A stretch of 58,439 nt of DNA from Pseudovibrio sp. Ad37 (lineage in GTDB: Bacteria > Pseudomonadota > Alphaproteobacteria > Rhizobiales > Stappiaceae), in the NCBI RefSeq assembly GCF_001623075.1, contig NZ_LMCF01000137.1, positions 1-58,439 of the forward strand, read 5' to 3'. The translations under genes and the position numbers were made by a program. The first letter of the stretch is position 1, and each line of letters starts with the position of its first letter. Shown here one piece after another: positions 1 through 8,635 of the stretch. Below the pieces are notes generated by a model, which was not told the origin of the DNA, searched no databases, and saw only the letters and a program-made list of their open reading frames with translations.

Positions 1-400
1 CTCATTCGTCGGCCTCCCCATCGCCTGTCATGCTTTTTTAAAGAAGCTGCAGTTCAAGGGCCTGCTCTGCAAACACTTCTTTGAGGTCGCGAGCTTCTTT
101 ACGCAGCTGCTTAACCTCACCGGTGTTTGCCTGACGAGCTGTGTCACCGGCAAGCCGTTTCTTGCCAGTTTCAAGAAACTCTTTGGACCAGCTGTAATAG
201 AGCCCTTCCTGCCTACACAACTCGGCAATGCTGTCCTCGCCGCGTAACCCGGCAAGTACAATGCGGATTTTGTCTTCAGTGGAATAGCGCTTGCGGGCCT
301 TGCGCCGGATATCCATGACCGTGCGTTCTACAGCAACGCTTGCAGTCTTGGTATTCTGCCCCACATCTCACTCCTGTCGTCATGATCATGGGTCAAAACA
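1..400 (-). mobile_element. partial IS3-family insertion sequence (orfA end)
   Basis: The left edge of the window holds the 5' part of an IS3-family element read on the minus strand. Only orfA is inside; orfB would lie to the left of base 1. The outer boundary near base 400 is a guess, because I could not identify the terminal inverted repeat. The element lies next to a truncated dehydrogenase gene, which suggests that insertion or an IS-mediated deletion removed the rest of that gene. Confidence 0.6.
38..364 (-). CDS. IS3-family transposase OrfA, shortened by a stop codon
   Basis: The 108-residue product is a helix-turn-helix DNA-binding OrfA. It has the typical RKRYSTEDKIRIVLAGLRGE start of the HTH, followed by a leucine-zipper-like tail with KQLRKEARDLKEVFAEQALE. 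The start is GTG at 364, with AGGAGTGAG just upstream. The frame ends with TAA at 38-40. Translation past this stop continues in frame for about 10 codons as KSMTGDGEADE before a TGA near base 4, which is the usual end of this OrfA type. A single A-to-T change therefore appears to have cut off the tail. OrfB normally overlaps that tail and is outside the window. The element may be inactive if the stop blocks coupling to orfB. Confidence 0.75.
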   Translation of the reverse strand: MGQNTKTASVAVERTVMDIRRKARKRYSTEDKIRIVLAGLRGEDSIAELCRQEGLYYSWSKEFLETGKKRLAGDTARQANTGEVKQLRKEARDLKEVFAEQALELQLL

Positions 401-542
401 CTCCCTTATTCAATTCAATCGATCTGTCCATAAGGCGGCGACGGGGAACAGTTCGCGTTGTCAGCAAACGAGCAAGCCACTTGAGTTGAGAGGTTGCAGA
501 GTTGAAAATGAGCTATCAAGAGTCGTCTGAGTTTCAAGACAG

Positions 543-860
543 TCTTACCAAACCAAGCACCTGCCAAGCCTCTTGCGCAGCCAGATTGAACTGAAGCGCG
601 CAAAACTGGAGCAAATGGGAACAACAGTGTTCTCACTGCCTCCATCTGAAGATCTGGCTGAAAAGACAGTTGATGCGATTGAAGAATTCTACCAGCAACT
701 AGCCATGCCAATTCGTCTGTCCGATGCCAATATTACTGATCAAAACGACATCGACACGCTCATGCACATTATCGAGAGCCGCGATTTTTTTAAAGCCATC
801 GGTGAGCATGGAAAAATTACGCCGAATGTGATCAAAGACATCGTGTACTCAGCACGCTGA
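543..860 (+). pseudogene. 3' remnant of a YqhD-like iron-containing alcohol dehydrogenase
   Basis: The frame codes for only the last 90-100 residues of an iron-type alcohol dehydrogenase of the YqhD (NADPH-dependent aldehyde reductase) group. KRAKLEQMGTTVF aligns with the KRAKLLQYAERVW segment I recall for E. coli YqhD. FYQQLAMPIRLSD matches its FFEQLGVPTHLSD, and GEHGKITPNVIKDI matches the C-terminal helix before the stop. Full-length proteins have about 385 residues, so the cofactor-binding domain and most of the metal-site region are missing. Homology begins near base 560, just after a stop in the same frame at 528-530. The nearby IS3 fragment is the likely cause of the loss. No ribosome binding site precedes any start in the remnant. 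Confidence 0.7.
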
Positions 861-1009
861 GCCAAAAGACAGCCCACTGCACAAACGGCGAGCTTTTTTG
901 TGCATACACCCCGTTTCTCGCGAAATCTCAAGTGACAAACACATTCGTCGCCCACTAGTCCTGTGAGATATCAGAGCATCTTTTCGCAAATTATAAGGGA
1001 GAAACGGAT

Positions 1010-1966
1010 ATGTTACAGTTATCCGATACCCAAACTAAAAACGCCCTGCCCTTCCGACCATTGGTCGAGGCCTTGAGAACAATGTTCAAAGAGGGCTGCG
1101 AGATGCCTGTTCGGCACCATCATACCATGGGCGTGCCAGATAAAGCTGATGCCACCTTGTTACTCATGCCTGCCTGGCAATCAGGCGCCTATTTTGGCGT
1201 AAAGCTCGCCAGTGTGTTTCCGAGTAATGCAGATATTGGGCTTCCTGCAGTCTCCGCCACTTATCTGCTTTCTGATGGCAAAACAGGCGCACAGCTTGCG
1301 TTGGTTGATGGCGGCGAACTTACGGCCCGCCGAACTGCAGCAGCCTCAGCACTTGCTGCAGACTACCTTGCTCGCAAGAACGCAACGAGCCTTACAATGG
1401 TCGGCACAGGCCGTCTCTCAGCAAACCTCATTGAGGCACATTGTTCAACAAGACAGATTGAAACTGTAACCCTCTGGGGCCGTAACTACGACAAGGCAAA
1501 GGATAATGCGCAGGACCTGAGCACAAAACTTGGCGTTAAGGTTGTCGCAGAGCAATCTCTTCCAAAAGCTGTTGAGCAAGCTGATATCGTTTCCGTTGCA
1601 ACACTGTCCAATGCTCCCCTGATACAGGGTGAATGGCTGTCCGATGGATGTCATCTTGATCTTGTGGGCGGTTTCACTCCAAAAATGCGCGAAGCAGATG
1701 ACGCTGCTATCTCCCGCTCACGCATTTTTGTCGACACTCGTGCAGGCGCAATGAAGGAAGCTGGAGACCTGACCATCCCGCTAGCAAACGGTACGTTGAA
1801 ACCTGAAGATGTTCAGGCTGATCTTTATGACCTCACCAGAGGCGACAACATCGGCAGAGCAAGCGAAAATGAAATCACCTTCTTCAAATCTGTCGGTGCT
1901 GCATTGGAGGACTTGGCAGGAGCAATCCTCGCCTATGAGAACTCAAAAGAATTGCTAAACGCGTAG
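1010..1966 (+). CDS. ornithine cyclodeaminase/mu-crystallin family protein, probable delta1-pyrroline-2-carboxylate reductase
   Basis: The 318-residue cytosolic enzyme belongs to the OCD/mu-crystallin family of NAD(P)-dependent oxidoreductases. Family marks seen are GVKLASVFPSN (substrate-carboxylate lysine region), ELTARRTAAASALAA, the dinucleotide-binding glycine motif MVGTGRLS, and the late block FKSVGAALEDLA. HLDLVGGFTPKMREAD resembles the reductases that convert delta1-pyrroline-2-carboxylate or delta1-piperideine-2-carboxylate to proline or pipecolate, rather than true ornithine cyclodeaminase. That subfamily choice is inference. The ATG at 1010 follows AAGGGAG at about 993-999, a good ribosome binding site. 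It stands alone, with the type I secretion locus convergent downstream. No hydroxyproline-catabolism partners are visible nearby. Confidence 0.85.
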   Translation: MLQLSDTQTKNALPFRPLVEALRTMFKEGCEMPVRHHHTMGVPDKADATLLLMPAWQSGAYFGVKLASVFPSNADIGLPAVSATYLLSDGKTGAQLALVDGGELTARRTAAASALAADYLARKNATSLTMVGTGRLSANLIEAHCSTRQIETVTLWGRNYDKAKDNAQDLSTKLGVKVVAEQSLPKAVEQADIVSVATLSNAPLIQGEWLSDGCHLDLVGGFTPKMREADDAAISRSRIFVDTRAGAMKEAGDLTIPLANGTLKPEDVQADLYDLTRGDNIGRASENEITFFKSVGAALEDLAGAILAYENSKELLNA

Positions 1967-1987
1967 ACAAATCTATGCTCAGCACAG

Positions 1988-2824
1988 TTATCCATTTCTG
2001 TGCTGAGCCCAAAACCGTTGCCGCATCTCTGCCGTTCTGAAGTGTGTAAAGTGTAAATCCCGCTGCATGGACACCAACGGCTGATAATGAAGCAGATCGA
2101 TTTCCTTGGTCGCAACTGGCCTCAAACTATCCAGCACATAGCATGCACCTTGAAATTGAACCGTGGTCACAGCGTGTATGACCTTCCGCCTGCTATCCTT
2201 CACCACAACAAACCGCAGATCTGGTTCCTCATAGCCCAGCGCTAACAGACTGAAATATTTAGCAATCGCATAGTCCTCACAATCACCATGAAAGCCCAGA
2301 AACTGCAAAGGTGCACGCCAGACGTCCGCTTGCCCAGCGGCAATCGCCTGAGGATCATATCCAGCACTTTCATTGATATAAGAATTGAGCAGCGAAAGCT
2401 GTCGCAGTGACTTGCTGTGTCCCACACCACGAATAATGCGTGACCAATAGTCAACGGAACCTGCGCACCGCAGATTTCCAGCAAAACATTCCTTTAAGGA
2501 GGCCAATTGTTGGTCACATTCAGGCAAGACGACCTGCCATTTCCTGAAAGCCCTGCTATTGCCGCCATTAATTTCAACCGACCCAAACAACCCAAAGCTT
2601 TCCTGCTTTTTTGTGGCATTTGGACCCGTAAACCTCATCAGAGAGAACAGACGACGGCGGCGCACTTTATTTTGATAGCTAAACCGCAGATTATGGGCTT
2701 GCGCACTGGACATACTGGACACAATGCCAGTCAGAAATGCTGCTTTAACCACCATCCCTACAAAGCTTCGTCGCAAAAAACCGCGTTTCCTGCGGTGTTT
2801 GCCTCGGTATTCCGGAAGAGCCAT
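1988..2824 (-). CDS. lapG: LapG-like periplasmic transglutaminase-like cysteine protease
   Basis: The 278-residue protein belongs to the bacterial transglutaminase-like cysteine proteinase family (BTLCP, DUF920), typified by LapG of Pseudomonas fluorescens. LapG is a calcium-dependent periplasmic protease that cuts the N-terminal anchor of a surface adhesin. A basic N-terminus is followed by a hydrophobic export signal at about residues 22-43. The catalytic triad is visible: Cys182 in GDCEDYAIAK, His217 in KVIHAVTT and Asp232 in YVLDSL. It starts 6 nt after the stop of the HlyD-type gene, so the two are co-transcribed. The exporter and adhesin nearby support adhesin processing as its role. 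No LapD-like inner-membrane receptor is encoded in this window. Confidence 0.85.
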   Translation of the reverse strand: MALPEYRGKHRRKRGFLRRSFVGMVVKAAFLTGIVSSMSSAQAHNLRFSYQNKVRRRRLFSLMRFTGPNATKKQESFGLFGSVEINGGNSRAFRKWQVVLPECDQQLASLKECFAGNLRCAGSVDYWSRIIRGVGHSKSLRQLSLLNSYINESAGYDPQAIAAGQADVWRAPLQFLGFHGDCEDYAIAKYFSLLALGYEEPDLRFVVVKDSRRKVIHAVTTVQFQGACYVLDSLRPVATKEIDLLHYQPLVSMQRDLHFTHFRTAEMRQRFWAQHRNG

Positions 2825-2830
2825 AACGCA

Positions 2831-4273
2831 TTACCGTTCTCTTAGCGCCTCCTCACGTGCACGATTGACTGGCTTAAGAATGTAAGAAAGCACACTCTTT
2901 TCTCCAGTGAGTATATCGACGGAGGCGACCATCCCTGGAAGGATGGGAAGACTCTTGTTGCGACTTTCTAACCCTGTTTGTTTGGTTTTGATAATTACGG
3001 AGTAAAATTGCTCACGAGTACTTTCATCGTAAACAGTGTCTGCAGAAATTCCTTCGACTTGCCCGTCCAAGCCGCCATAAATGGAAAAATCGTAAGCGCT
3101 GAGCTTAACAAGCGCTTGTTGCCCTTGATGAATAAAAGCAATGTCCTGAGGTTTGACCTTGGCCTCAACGAGCAAAACATCCTCAACGGGCACAATGGTC
3201 ATAAGCTGCTGAGAAGGCGAAGCCACGCCGCCAATTGTACTCACATCAATCGTGTTGACGATGCCGTCCATGGGTGCGCGAATCTCTGCGCGATCAACCT
3301 TATCACCGGCCCCCTTGGAAGCTTCTGCAATAATGTCCAGTTGCGCTTGCACTTCGCTCAGCTCAGCGCGTGCTGTCTGTCGGAACTTGGTGTAAACACC
3401 TTCAATCTCCTGTTCGGCTTCCTCAACAGCCGCCTGCAATCGCCCCTCCGTGACCTGAAGCGTGTTGACCTGCCCTTCAAGATCGCCAATTTCACGCTGA
3501 AGCTTGAGCATGTCTGTACGGGGAATAATCTGCTTTTCGGCAAGCGGTGCTTTCAACTCTCGTTCTTCATTTGCAAGGCGCAGTAAATCAAGAACATTCC
3601 GTCTCTGGTTTTCTGAGGCTTCAAGTTCCGCCATACGCTGCGCAACACGCGAACGATTGATTGCGACTTGGCCCTCCAATCCTTCCAGATTGGCTTGAAA
3701 AAGAGACAGCTCAGACGCAACAATCTGCTCAGCATTTTCATGATAGTGATAACTATATGCCAGCTCCTCCCCACGCTCCGGCCAAACGGATTGGAACTCT
3801 AAACGTTCACGAGCAATTTCCAACGCCAGTTGTTTTGCGACCAGCTCACCCAGATTGGAAGAAAACCCCGTATCATCCAAACGGATCAGAATATCGCCTT
3901 TACTGACAAGATCGCCCGTCTTTACGAGCACCTCTTTAACGATCCCTCCTTCAAGGCTCTGAATGACCTGTATCTTTGCAGATGGAATGACACGCCCATC
4001 TCCACGTGTCACTTCTTCCAGTTGCGCCCAACCGGCCCAAAGGACGAACGAAATCAAAAGCAACCCGATCATCAGGACCAACAAGCGCGTGCGTGCAAAC
4101 ACGGCATTTTCCAATCCAACGGACACCTGAGCAGCTCCACGCGGAAGTCGCTTGGTTTCAACGCCTAGCCTCATCCAATTTGTGACCCGTTCCATCAGAT
4201 GCAATAGGCGCAAAGATAATCCCCCTAGAAACTCCCCAACAAGTTCCAGAGGCACGCGACCAACCGGAATCAA
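2831..4273 (-). CDS. lapC: type I secretion membrane fusion protein, HlyD/LapC family
   Basis: This 480-residue periplasmic adaptor links the inner-membrane ABC exporter to a TolC-type channel. A cytoplasmic N-terminus is followed by one membrane helix at about residues 64-84. Next comes the lipoyl/barrel-sandwich half VIQSLEGGIVKEVLVKTGD, a long coiled coil rich in Glu, Leu and Arg (about residues 150-330), and the second half-motif IRAPMDGIVNTIDV with a beta-barrel domain after it. The chosen start is TTG at 4273, with AAGGA immediately upstream. An ATG at 4195 has no ribosome binding site. The gene is divergent from the exporter gene, with only 72 nt between the two starts, so both promoters must lie in or around 4274-4345. 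Confidence 0.9.
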   Translation of the reverse strand: MIPVGRVPLELVGEFLGGLSLRLLHLMERVTNWMRLGVETKRLPRGAAQVSVGLENAVFARTRLLVLMIGLLLISFVLWAGWAQLEEVTRGDGRVIPSAKIQVIQSLEGGIVKEVLVKTGDLVSKGDILIRLDDTGFSSNLGELVAKQLALEIARERLEFQSVWPERGEELAYSYHYHENAEQIVASELSLFQANLEGLEGQVAINRSRVAQRMAELEASENQRRNVLDLLRLANEERELKAPLAEKQIIPRTDMLKLQREIGDLEGQVNTLQVTEGRLQAAVEEAEQEIEGVYTKFRQTARAELSEVQAQLDIIAEASKGAGDKVDRAEIRAPMDGIVNTIDVSTIGGVASPSQQLMTIVPVEDVLLVEAKVKPQDIAFIHQGQQALVKLSAYDFSIYGGLDGQVEGISADTVYDESTREQFYSVIIKTKQTGLESRNKSLPILPGMVASVDILTGEKSVLSYILKPVNRAREEALRER

Positions 4274-4345
4274 GCTATCCTTACCAAAGGTAACCCTCCT
4301 TGGTTTTTCTGAATACTACGGGGATCTATTGCGGAGAATTGCAGA

Positions 4346-6685
4346 TTGGAACTGACAAAAACGGCCAAGCCGAAAACAAGAAAAGAAAAGATACCGCCTT
4401 CCGTAAAAAAGGAAGACACAACGTCGACTGAAGTCGCTTCCTCACACAAAGAGAGTGTTACAGTTGTTGAAGCCACAGTTTCGGTTGCAACATCAGAAGA
4501 AAACCAAAAAGCAAAACAGGAACCTGAAAGCACAACACCTGTTAATGACACCAAATCAGATATTCACCCTACGGACTTGATCGACATCGACCCGTTACGG
4601 GGATGTCTCGAAATTTTGCTGGTTCAACATAACATGCCAGCAAACTCAGAGAACCTTATTGCAGGCCTGCCGCTAGAAAATGGTAAGCTCACCGCCGATT
4701 TGTTACAGAAGGCTCTCAAACGCGCAGGCTTTTCGACCAAGGCTTTCCGCCAGAAAATCACTGGTCTTTCTTCCCTTTTGTTTCCTGCCGTTCTGCTCCT
4801 TAAATCCGGCGGAGCATTGGTCATTCTAGAGAAGTACGATGAGAAATCCTATGCAGTCGCCCTCCCACATGCAGATGGCGGCGCCGTATTGGCGAAGCTG
4901 GATGAGCTCCAGGCGCTCTGCAGTGGAGAAATCATCGTTGCAAAACCGTTTTACAAACCAGAGGGCTCACAGGAACAAACAACGAAGGAAGACCGTTCCC
5001 ATTGGTTCTTCGGTGGGATCCAAGCTGTTGCACGAGACTACGCCTTCGTTGCGCTTGCTGCAGCCTTCATCAACTTACTAGCACTGGCTTCACCACTCTT
5101 CACCATGAACGTATATGACCGTGTCTTACCCAACTCGGCCTTCCCTACACTTTGGGTTCTCACTCTTGGCGTAGCGGGCGCGTTACTATTTGACCTGCTG
5201 TTGAAGTCACTGCGTGCTTCCTTAATCTATTTTGCAGGCAAACGAGCTGATCTGATAATTTCCTCCAAACTGTTTGATCAGGCAATGCACTTGAAAATGG
5301 CGCATCGCCCTGCAAGCACTGCAGGCTTCCTCAACGAAATGCGTGAGTTCGAAACCATTCGCGAGTTCATGACATCAGCAACAATCGCAGCCATCACAGA
5401 CCTTGCCTTCCTCGGCATGTTCCTTGGTCTGATCTGGTATATCGGCGGTCCCATGGTTTATCCGCTTCTTGCAGCAATCATGAGCGTGGTCACAATTGGA
5501 CTGCTGATGCAGTTCCCTCTCAAAAGAGCCGTGGAAGCAACAGTTGCTGATGCTACGCTGCAAAATGCACTGCTGGTAGAAAATCTCTACGGCTTGGAAA
5601 CAATCAAACTCCAACGCGCAGAAGGACAGCTTCTTGGCAAATGGGAGAGTGCCACAGCCGCAGCAGCCTCAGCGCAAAACAAAGTCAGATCGCTTTCTAC
5701 CTGGGCTTTAAACCTAACGGGCTTTTTGCAGCAACTCACCACAGTCGCCCTTCTGGTCACAGGCGCATATCTGTTCTCAGAAAAGCTTATCTCCATGGGC
5801 GGGATTGTGGCCTGTGTGATCCTTGGGGGACGAGCTGTTGCCCCACTAGCAACACTTTCCAGCTTTCTCGCACGGTTCCAACAGGTCAAAGCCGCTTACA
5901 AAAGACTGGACGCCATCAATCAGTTACCACGAGAAACACCGTGGGCCTCCAGGCACCTGAGCAAAACAATTGATCACGCTCAGGTTTCGCTAAAGAATAT
6001 GAGCTTCACCTATCCGCAGGCTGCAGAGCCAACATTGAAAAACCTGAACCTATCCATTTCCGCAGGAGAGCGCATCGCCATACTCGGCCCTGTCGGCTCT
6101 GGAAAATCCACTCTGGGCCGAATATTGAGCGGTCTTTATTCTCCAGAGTCAGGAAGTTACGCCATCGACAATTTGGATCATCAGCAATTTGCACCCACGG
6201 AACTGCGAAGATCCATATGTTACATCGGGCAGGATGCTAGCCTTTTCTCTGGATCCATCAGAGACAACATCAAATTAGGTCGCCCTGAAGCCTCAGATGC
6301 AGAGCTGGTCAAAGCAAGTGAGCTTTCCGGAGCATTGGAGTTTATCGATGCCCATCCGCACGGATTTGCCAGATTGATTGAGGAAGGTGGCCGTGATCTG
6401 TCATCCGGGCAAAGACAAAAGCTCATCCTGGCCAGAGCATTCATGGGCACCCCAAAACTACTGTATCTGGATGAACCAACAGGCATGATGGATGGCCAGA
6501 CCGAACAGCAGTTCATCAATGCCCTCTCATCCTCGGTCACCCCGCAGCAAACCTTAATCATTGCTACACACCGCACAGCGCCACTTTCTCTGGTTGATAG
6601 GCTGATCATTCTGGATAAGGGCCGTATTCTCGCTGATGGCCCAAAGGAAAAAGTCATCCATATCCTTTCAAAAGGAACTGGATGA
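4346..6685 (+). CDS. lapB: type I secretion ABC exporter with degenerate C39 domain (LapB-like)
   Basis: The 779-residue inner-membrane exporter should power secretion of the giant adhesin. Residues 1-80 are a charged, Thr/Glu/Lys-rich extension. A C39-like domain follows (about 85-215). It lacks the catalytic cysteine: the usual Cys region reads LLVQHNMPAN, so it should bind substrate rather than cleave it. Membrane helices fill about 235-500. The ATPase domain has Walker A GPVGSGKST at 581-589, the ABC signature LSSGQRQK, Walker B LLYLDEPT and a switch His in ATHRTAP. The start is TTG at 4346, with GCGGAG about 9 nt upstream. The first in-frame ATG falls inside the C39-like domain, so it is less likely. 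Confidence 0.9.
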   Translation: MELTKTAKPKTRKEKIPPSVKKEDTTSTEVASSHKESVTVVEATVSVATSEENQKAKQEPESTTPVNDTKSDIHPTDLIDIDPLRGCLEILLVQHNMPANSENLIAGLPLENGKLTADLLQKALKRAGFSTKAFRQKITGLSSLLFPAVLLLKSGGALVILEKYDEKSYAVALPHADGGAVLAKLDELQALCSGEIIVAKPFYKPEGSQEQTTKEDRSHWFFGGIQAVARDYAFVALAAAFINLLALASPLFTMNVYDRVLPNSAFPTLWVLTLGVAGALLFDLLLKSLRASLIYFAGKRADLIISSKLFDQAMHLKMAHRPASTAGFLNEMREFETIREFMTSATIAAITDLAFLGMFLGLIWYIGGPMVYPLLAAIMSVVTIGLLMQFPLKRAVEATVADATLQNALLVENLYGLETIKLQRAEGQLLGKWESATAAAASAQNKVRSLSTWALNLTGFLQQLTTVALLVTGAYLFSEKLISMGGIVACVILGGRAVAPLATLSSFLARFQQVKAAYKRLDAINQLPRETPWASRHLSKTIDHAQVSLKNMSFTYPQAAEPTLKNLNLSISAGERIAILGPVGSGKSTLGRILSGLYSPESGSYAIDNLDHQQFAPTELRRSICYIGQDASLFSGSIRDNIKLGRPEASDAELVKASELSGALEFIDAHPHGFARLIEEGGRDLSSGQRQKLILARAFMGTPKLLYLDEPTGMMDGQTEQQFINALSSSVTPQQTLIIATHRTAPLSLVDRLIILDKGRILADGPKEKVIHILSKGTG

Positions 6686-6726
6686 ACTGAGGACTTAAAG
6701 TAGTTCGCATTTAAGTTGAAACATCT

Positions 6727-6800
6727 AAACTGCTTTAGTCTTTGTTTTTGCGTATCTTTATCCGAAAACCGGTTTCCACTTTTCGGAGATACTCTCTAGT
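6727..6800. repeat. intergenic palindromic repeat of the Hyphomicrobiales type
   Basis: CCGAAAACCGGTTTCC starts at 6762 and is followed by CACTTTTCGG, ending at 6786. This gives a CCGAAAA...TTTTCGG palindrome around the core AACCGGTT. I recall similar units scattered between genes in many Hyphomicrobiales genomes. It lies after the exporter stop and reaches the convergent small gene, whose last codons overlap its edge. It could also act as a bidirectional transcription end. Confidence 0.45.
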
Positions 6801-7194
6801 ACTCTCTCATGTATTCGCGAAAACAAAGACAGCGATTGACAGCTTCATCATCCCAAACCGCATCTTTCATGTAGCCAATGGCAACTCCACACCAGTCTCT
6901 TGTTTCCAACGCCCAATCAAATCGCAACTGCACGATTGAGCTGCGCTGCGCAGAGACAACAACGGTATTTGCCTCCTCAAAATAATCACGTACCCGAACA
7001 GAAATTTCGCTGTGCAGCTCCTCGGGGTGTCGCAGGTTGAAATTGTAGCACACACCACCGCGATAATAATCAGAGGTCGCAACGGCAAGGTCCGCGCTGA
7101 CAGCATCTCCTGCCCATACCGAAAGAGACATGGCAGCCCCCCAGATGAGGAGTGCAGGACCGCTCATGCCCGTTGCAAATTTAAGTCTGCCCAA
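6796..7194 (-). CDS. small exported protein of unknown function in the adhesin secretion locus
   Basis: The product has 132 residues from TTG at 7194. I chose this start because GGGAGGGG at about 7201-7208 lies 6-8 nt upstream and overlaps the stop of the TolC gene. An ATG at 7167 would give 123 residues but has no such site. The open frame extends far back into the TolC gene, which I treat as chance. A hydrophobic signal segment ALLIWGAAMSLSVWAG ends near an Ala-rich cleavage region, so export is likely. The mature part has four cysteines (GVCYNF, DWCGVA, NRCLCF). I recognise no family. Its 13 nt spacing from the TolC stop implies co-transcription and a job linked to adhesin export or surface state. 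Confidence 0.6.
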   Translation of the reverse strand: MGRLKFATGMSGPALLIWGAAMSLSVWAGDAVSADLAVATSDYYRGGVCYNFNLRHPEELHSEISVRVRDYFEEANTVVVSAQRSSIVQLRFDWALETRDWCGVAIGYMKDAVWDDEAVNRCLCFREYMREY

Positions 7195-7207
7195 AAAATC
7201 CCCTCCC

Positions 7208-8635
7208 TCATTGTTTCGGTTTAGGCATGGCAACAGGTGTCCCACGCGCCCACTGAGCTGAAACGCCTGGCAACACTTTCCCCGGCAGCCAGCCCTCTGT
7301 TTCCTCATCATCCCGTACTTTACGATAGCCCGCTTCGGCTTGGGCAGGAGGTTGAACATCAAACGATTCCAGCAAACCGCCCATTGCTGCCAGCAATCGG
7401 TAGTTGGCAAAGGTTTGCGCATAGCGGGCAGAAATCTCGGAGACTTCAGTAAAAAAGACTGTGTTTTGTGTATCCAAAACATCCAGCAGAGTTCGTTGTC
7501 CAACGGTGAACTGGCCTTCATATGAAATGAGAAGCTGTTGTGATGCTGAAAGCTGTTTTTTGATGATTGCAAGCTGCTTGGAAAGCTCAACACGCCGGAT
7601 CCAGGAAGCACGCGTTTCCCGCTCAACTTCACGAAAAGCCCGCGCCGTTCTCATCCGTGCCTCACCCGCCCGCTCAACCTGCTCAGCACGCCTGTTCTTC
7701 GTGATATTGCCATTAAAGAGGTTCCAACGCATGACAACCAGCGCTGTAGCCTGATTATTGACGCCAGGAAATCCGTTCAGGTTTTCACCAACACGCGAGG
7801 AAAGCTCCAGATCCAATCTTGGATAATAATCTGCCTCTGCAATCTTAATCTGCGCATTTGCAGCATCTACATCGGCTTTGCGCAACGCGATCAGTGGATT
7901 GTTCCGCCGTGCTACATTCAAAACATCAGGAAGCGTGCCAGGAATGCGTCGTGAAACACTGGGGACGCCCCCCAAGCGTCCTACAGGCTTGCCCACCACC
8001 TCAATAAATGTGGCTTCAGCAAGTTCAAGCTCTTCAACAACCTCCTGTAATGCAAGCCGTGCAGCAAACACCCTTTCACTTGCCTGCTGAACATCTGCAA
8101 CGGAGACAACCCCGCGAGACAAACCTGCCCGCATATCCGAGGCAACTTTGGAGTGATAAGCAATATTGCGTTGAGCAGACTGTTTCACTTCAAAAAGACG
8201 GGAAACTTCCACATAGGCACGCACCGCACTCAGACCGATAAACTCAGACCGCTCCCAAACTCTGAAAGACGTGGCATCCAGACGAGCTCTCTGACGCTCA
8301 ATCTCATAGGTCGTCGCAAATCCATCAAAAAGCTTTTGCCGACCTGTCGCTCTCACTTCATAAGGGCCATAAAAGAACTGATCCCGCTGACGGGTAAAAC
8401 TGCGATCAGCCCATTCGGCACCCCCGCGAAACTCAAGATCAAGACGCGGCAACCATTCGCCTTTAGCTTGTTTCAGCTCAAAGCCAATCGCATTGCGGTC
8501 AAAAACCGCTTCTCCGATTTCAGGATTGCTATAGACAGTAAGGTTAACTGCATCTCTGAGAGACATCGCGTGGCCTGCTCCGCTCAACAAGCCAACGGCA
8601 GCAACGCCAAGAATAAGTGGCGCAAACAACTTCAT
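7208..8635 (-). CDS. TolC-family outer membrane channel of the type I secretion system
   Basis: The 475-residue outer membrane efflux protein is the exit duct for the adhesin. Export signal MKLFAPLILGVAAVGLLSGA is followed by HAMSLRDAVNLTVYSNPEI, the usual first helix of TolC/LapE proteins. The two-fold repeat of long amphipathic helices is visible, ending with FTVGQRTLLDVLDTQN and a YRLLAAMG helix. ATG at 8635 is chosen over the longer frame from 8674 because AGAGGG lies 5-7 nt upstream and the signal peptide begins there. It is divergent from the adhesin gene across a 305 nt AT-rich gap and is followed by the small exported protein. Confidence 0.9.
   Translation of the reverse strand: MKLFAPLILGVAAVGLLSGAGHAMSLRDAVNLTVYSNPEIGEAVFDRNAIGFELKQAKGEWLPRLDLEFRGGAEWADRSFTRQRDQFFYGPYEVRATGRQKLFDGFATTYEIERQRARLDATSFRVWERSEFIGLSAVRAYVEVSRLFEVKQSAQRNIAYHSKVASDMRAGLSRGVVSVADVQQASERVFAARLALQEVVEELELAEATFIEVVGKPVGRLGGVPSVSRRIPGTLPDVLNVARRNNPLIALRKADVDAANAQIKIAEADYYPRLDLELSSRVGENLNGFPGVNNQATALVVMRWNLFNGNITKNRRAEQVERAGEARMRTARAFREVERETRASWIRRVELSKQLAIIKKQLSASQQLLISYEGQFTVGQRTLLDVLDTQNTVFFTEVSEISARYAQTFANYRLLAAMGGLLESFDVQPPAQAEAGYRKVRDDEETEGWLPGKVLPGVSAQWARGTPVAMPKPKQ

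Noticed and set aside
878-904. TGCACAAA / TTTGTGCA hairpin after the dehydrogenase remnant
   Set aside because: It is a short stem with the T-rich part in the loop and no T-run after it, so terminator function is not supported.
7195-7632. Upstream extension of the small exported protein frame
   Set aside because: It overlaps the 3' part of the TolC-type gene on the same strand in another frame, and a good ribosome site with a signal peptide supports the shorter start at 7194.
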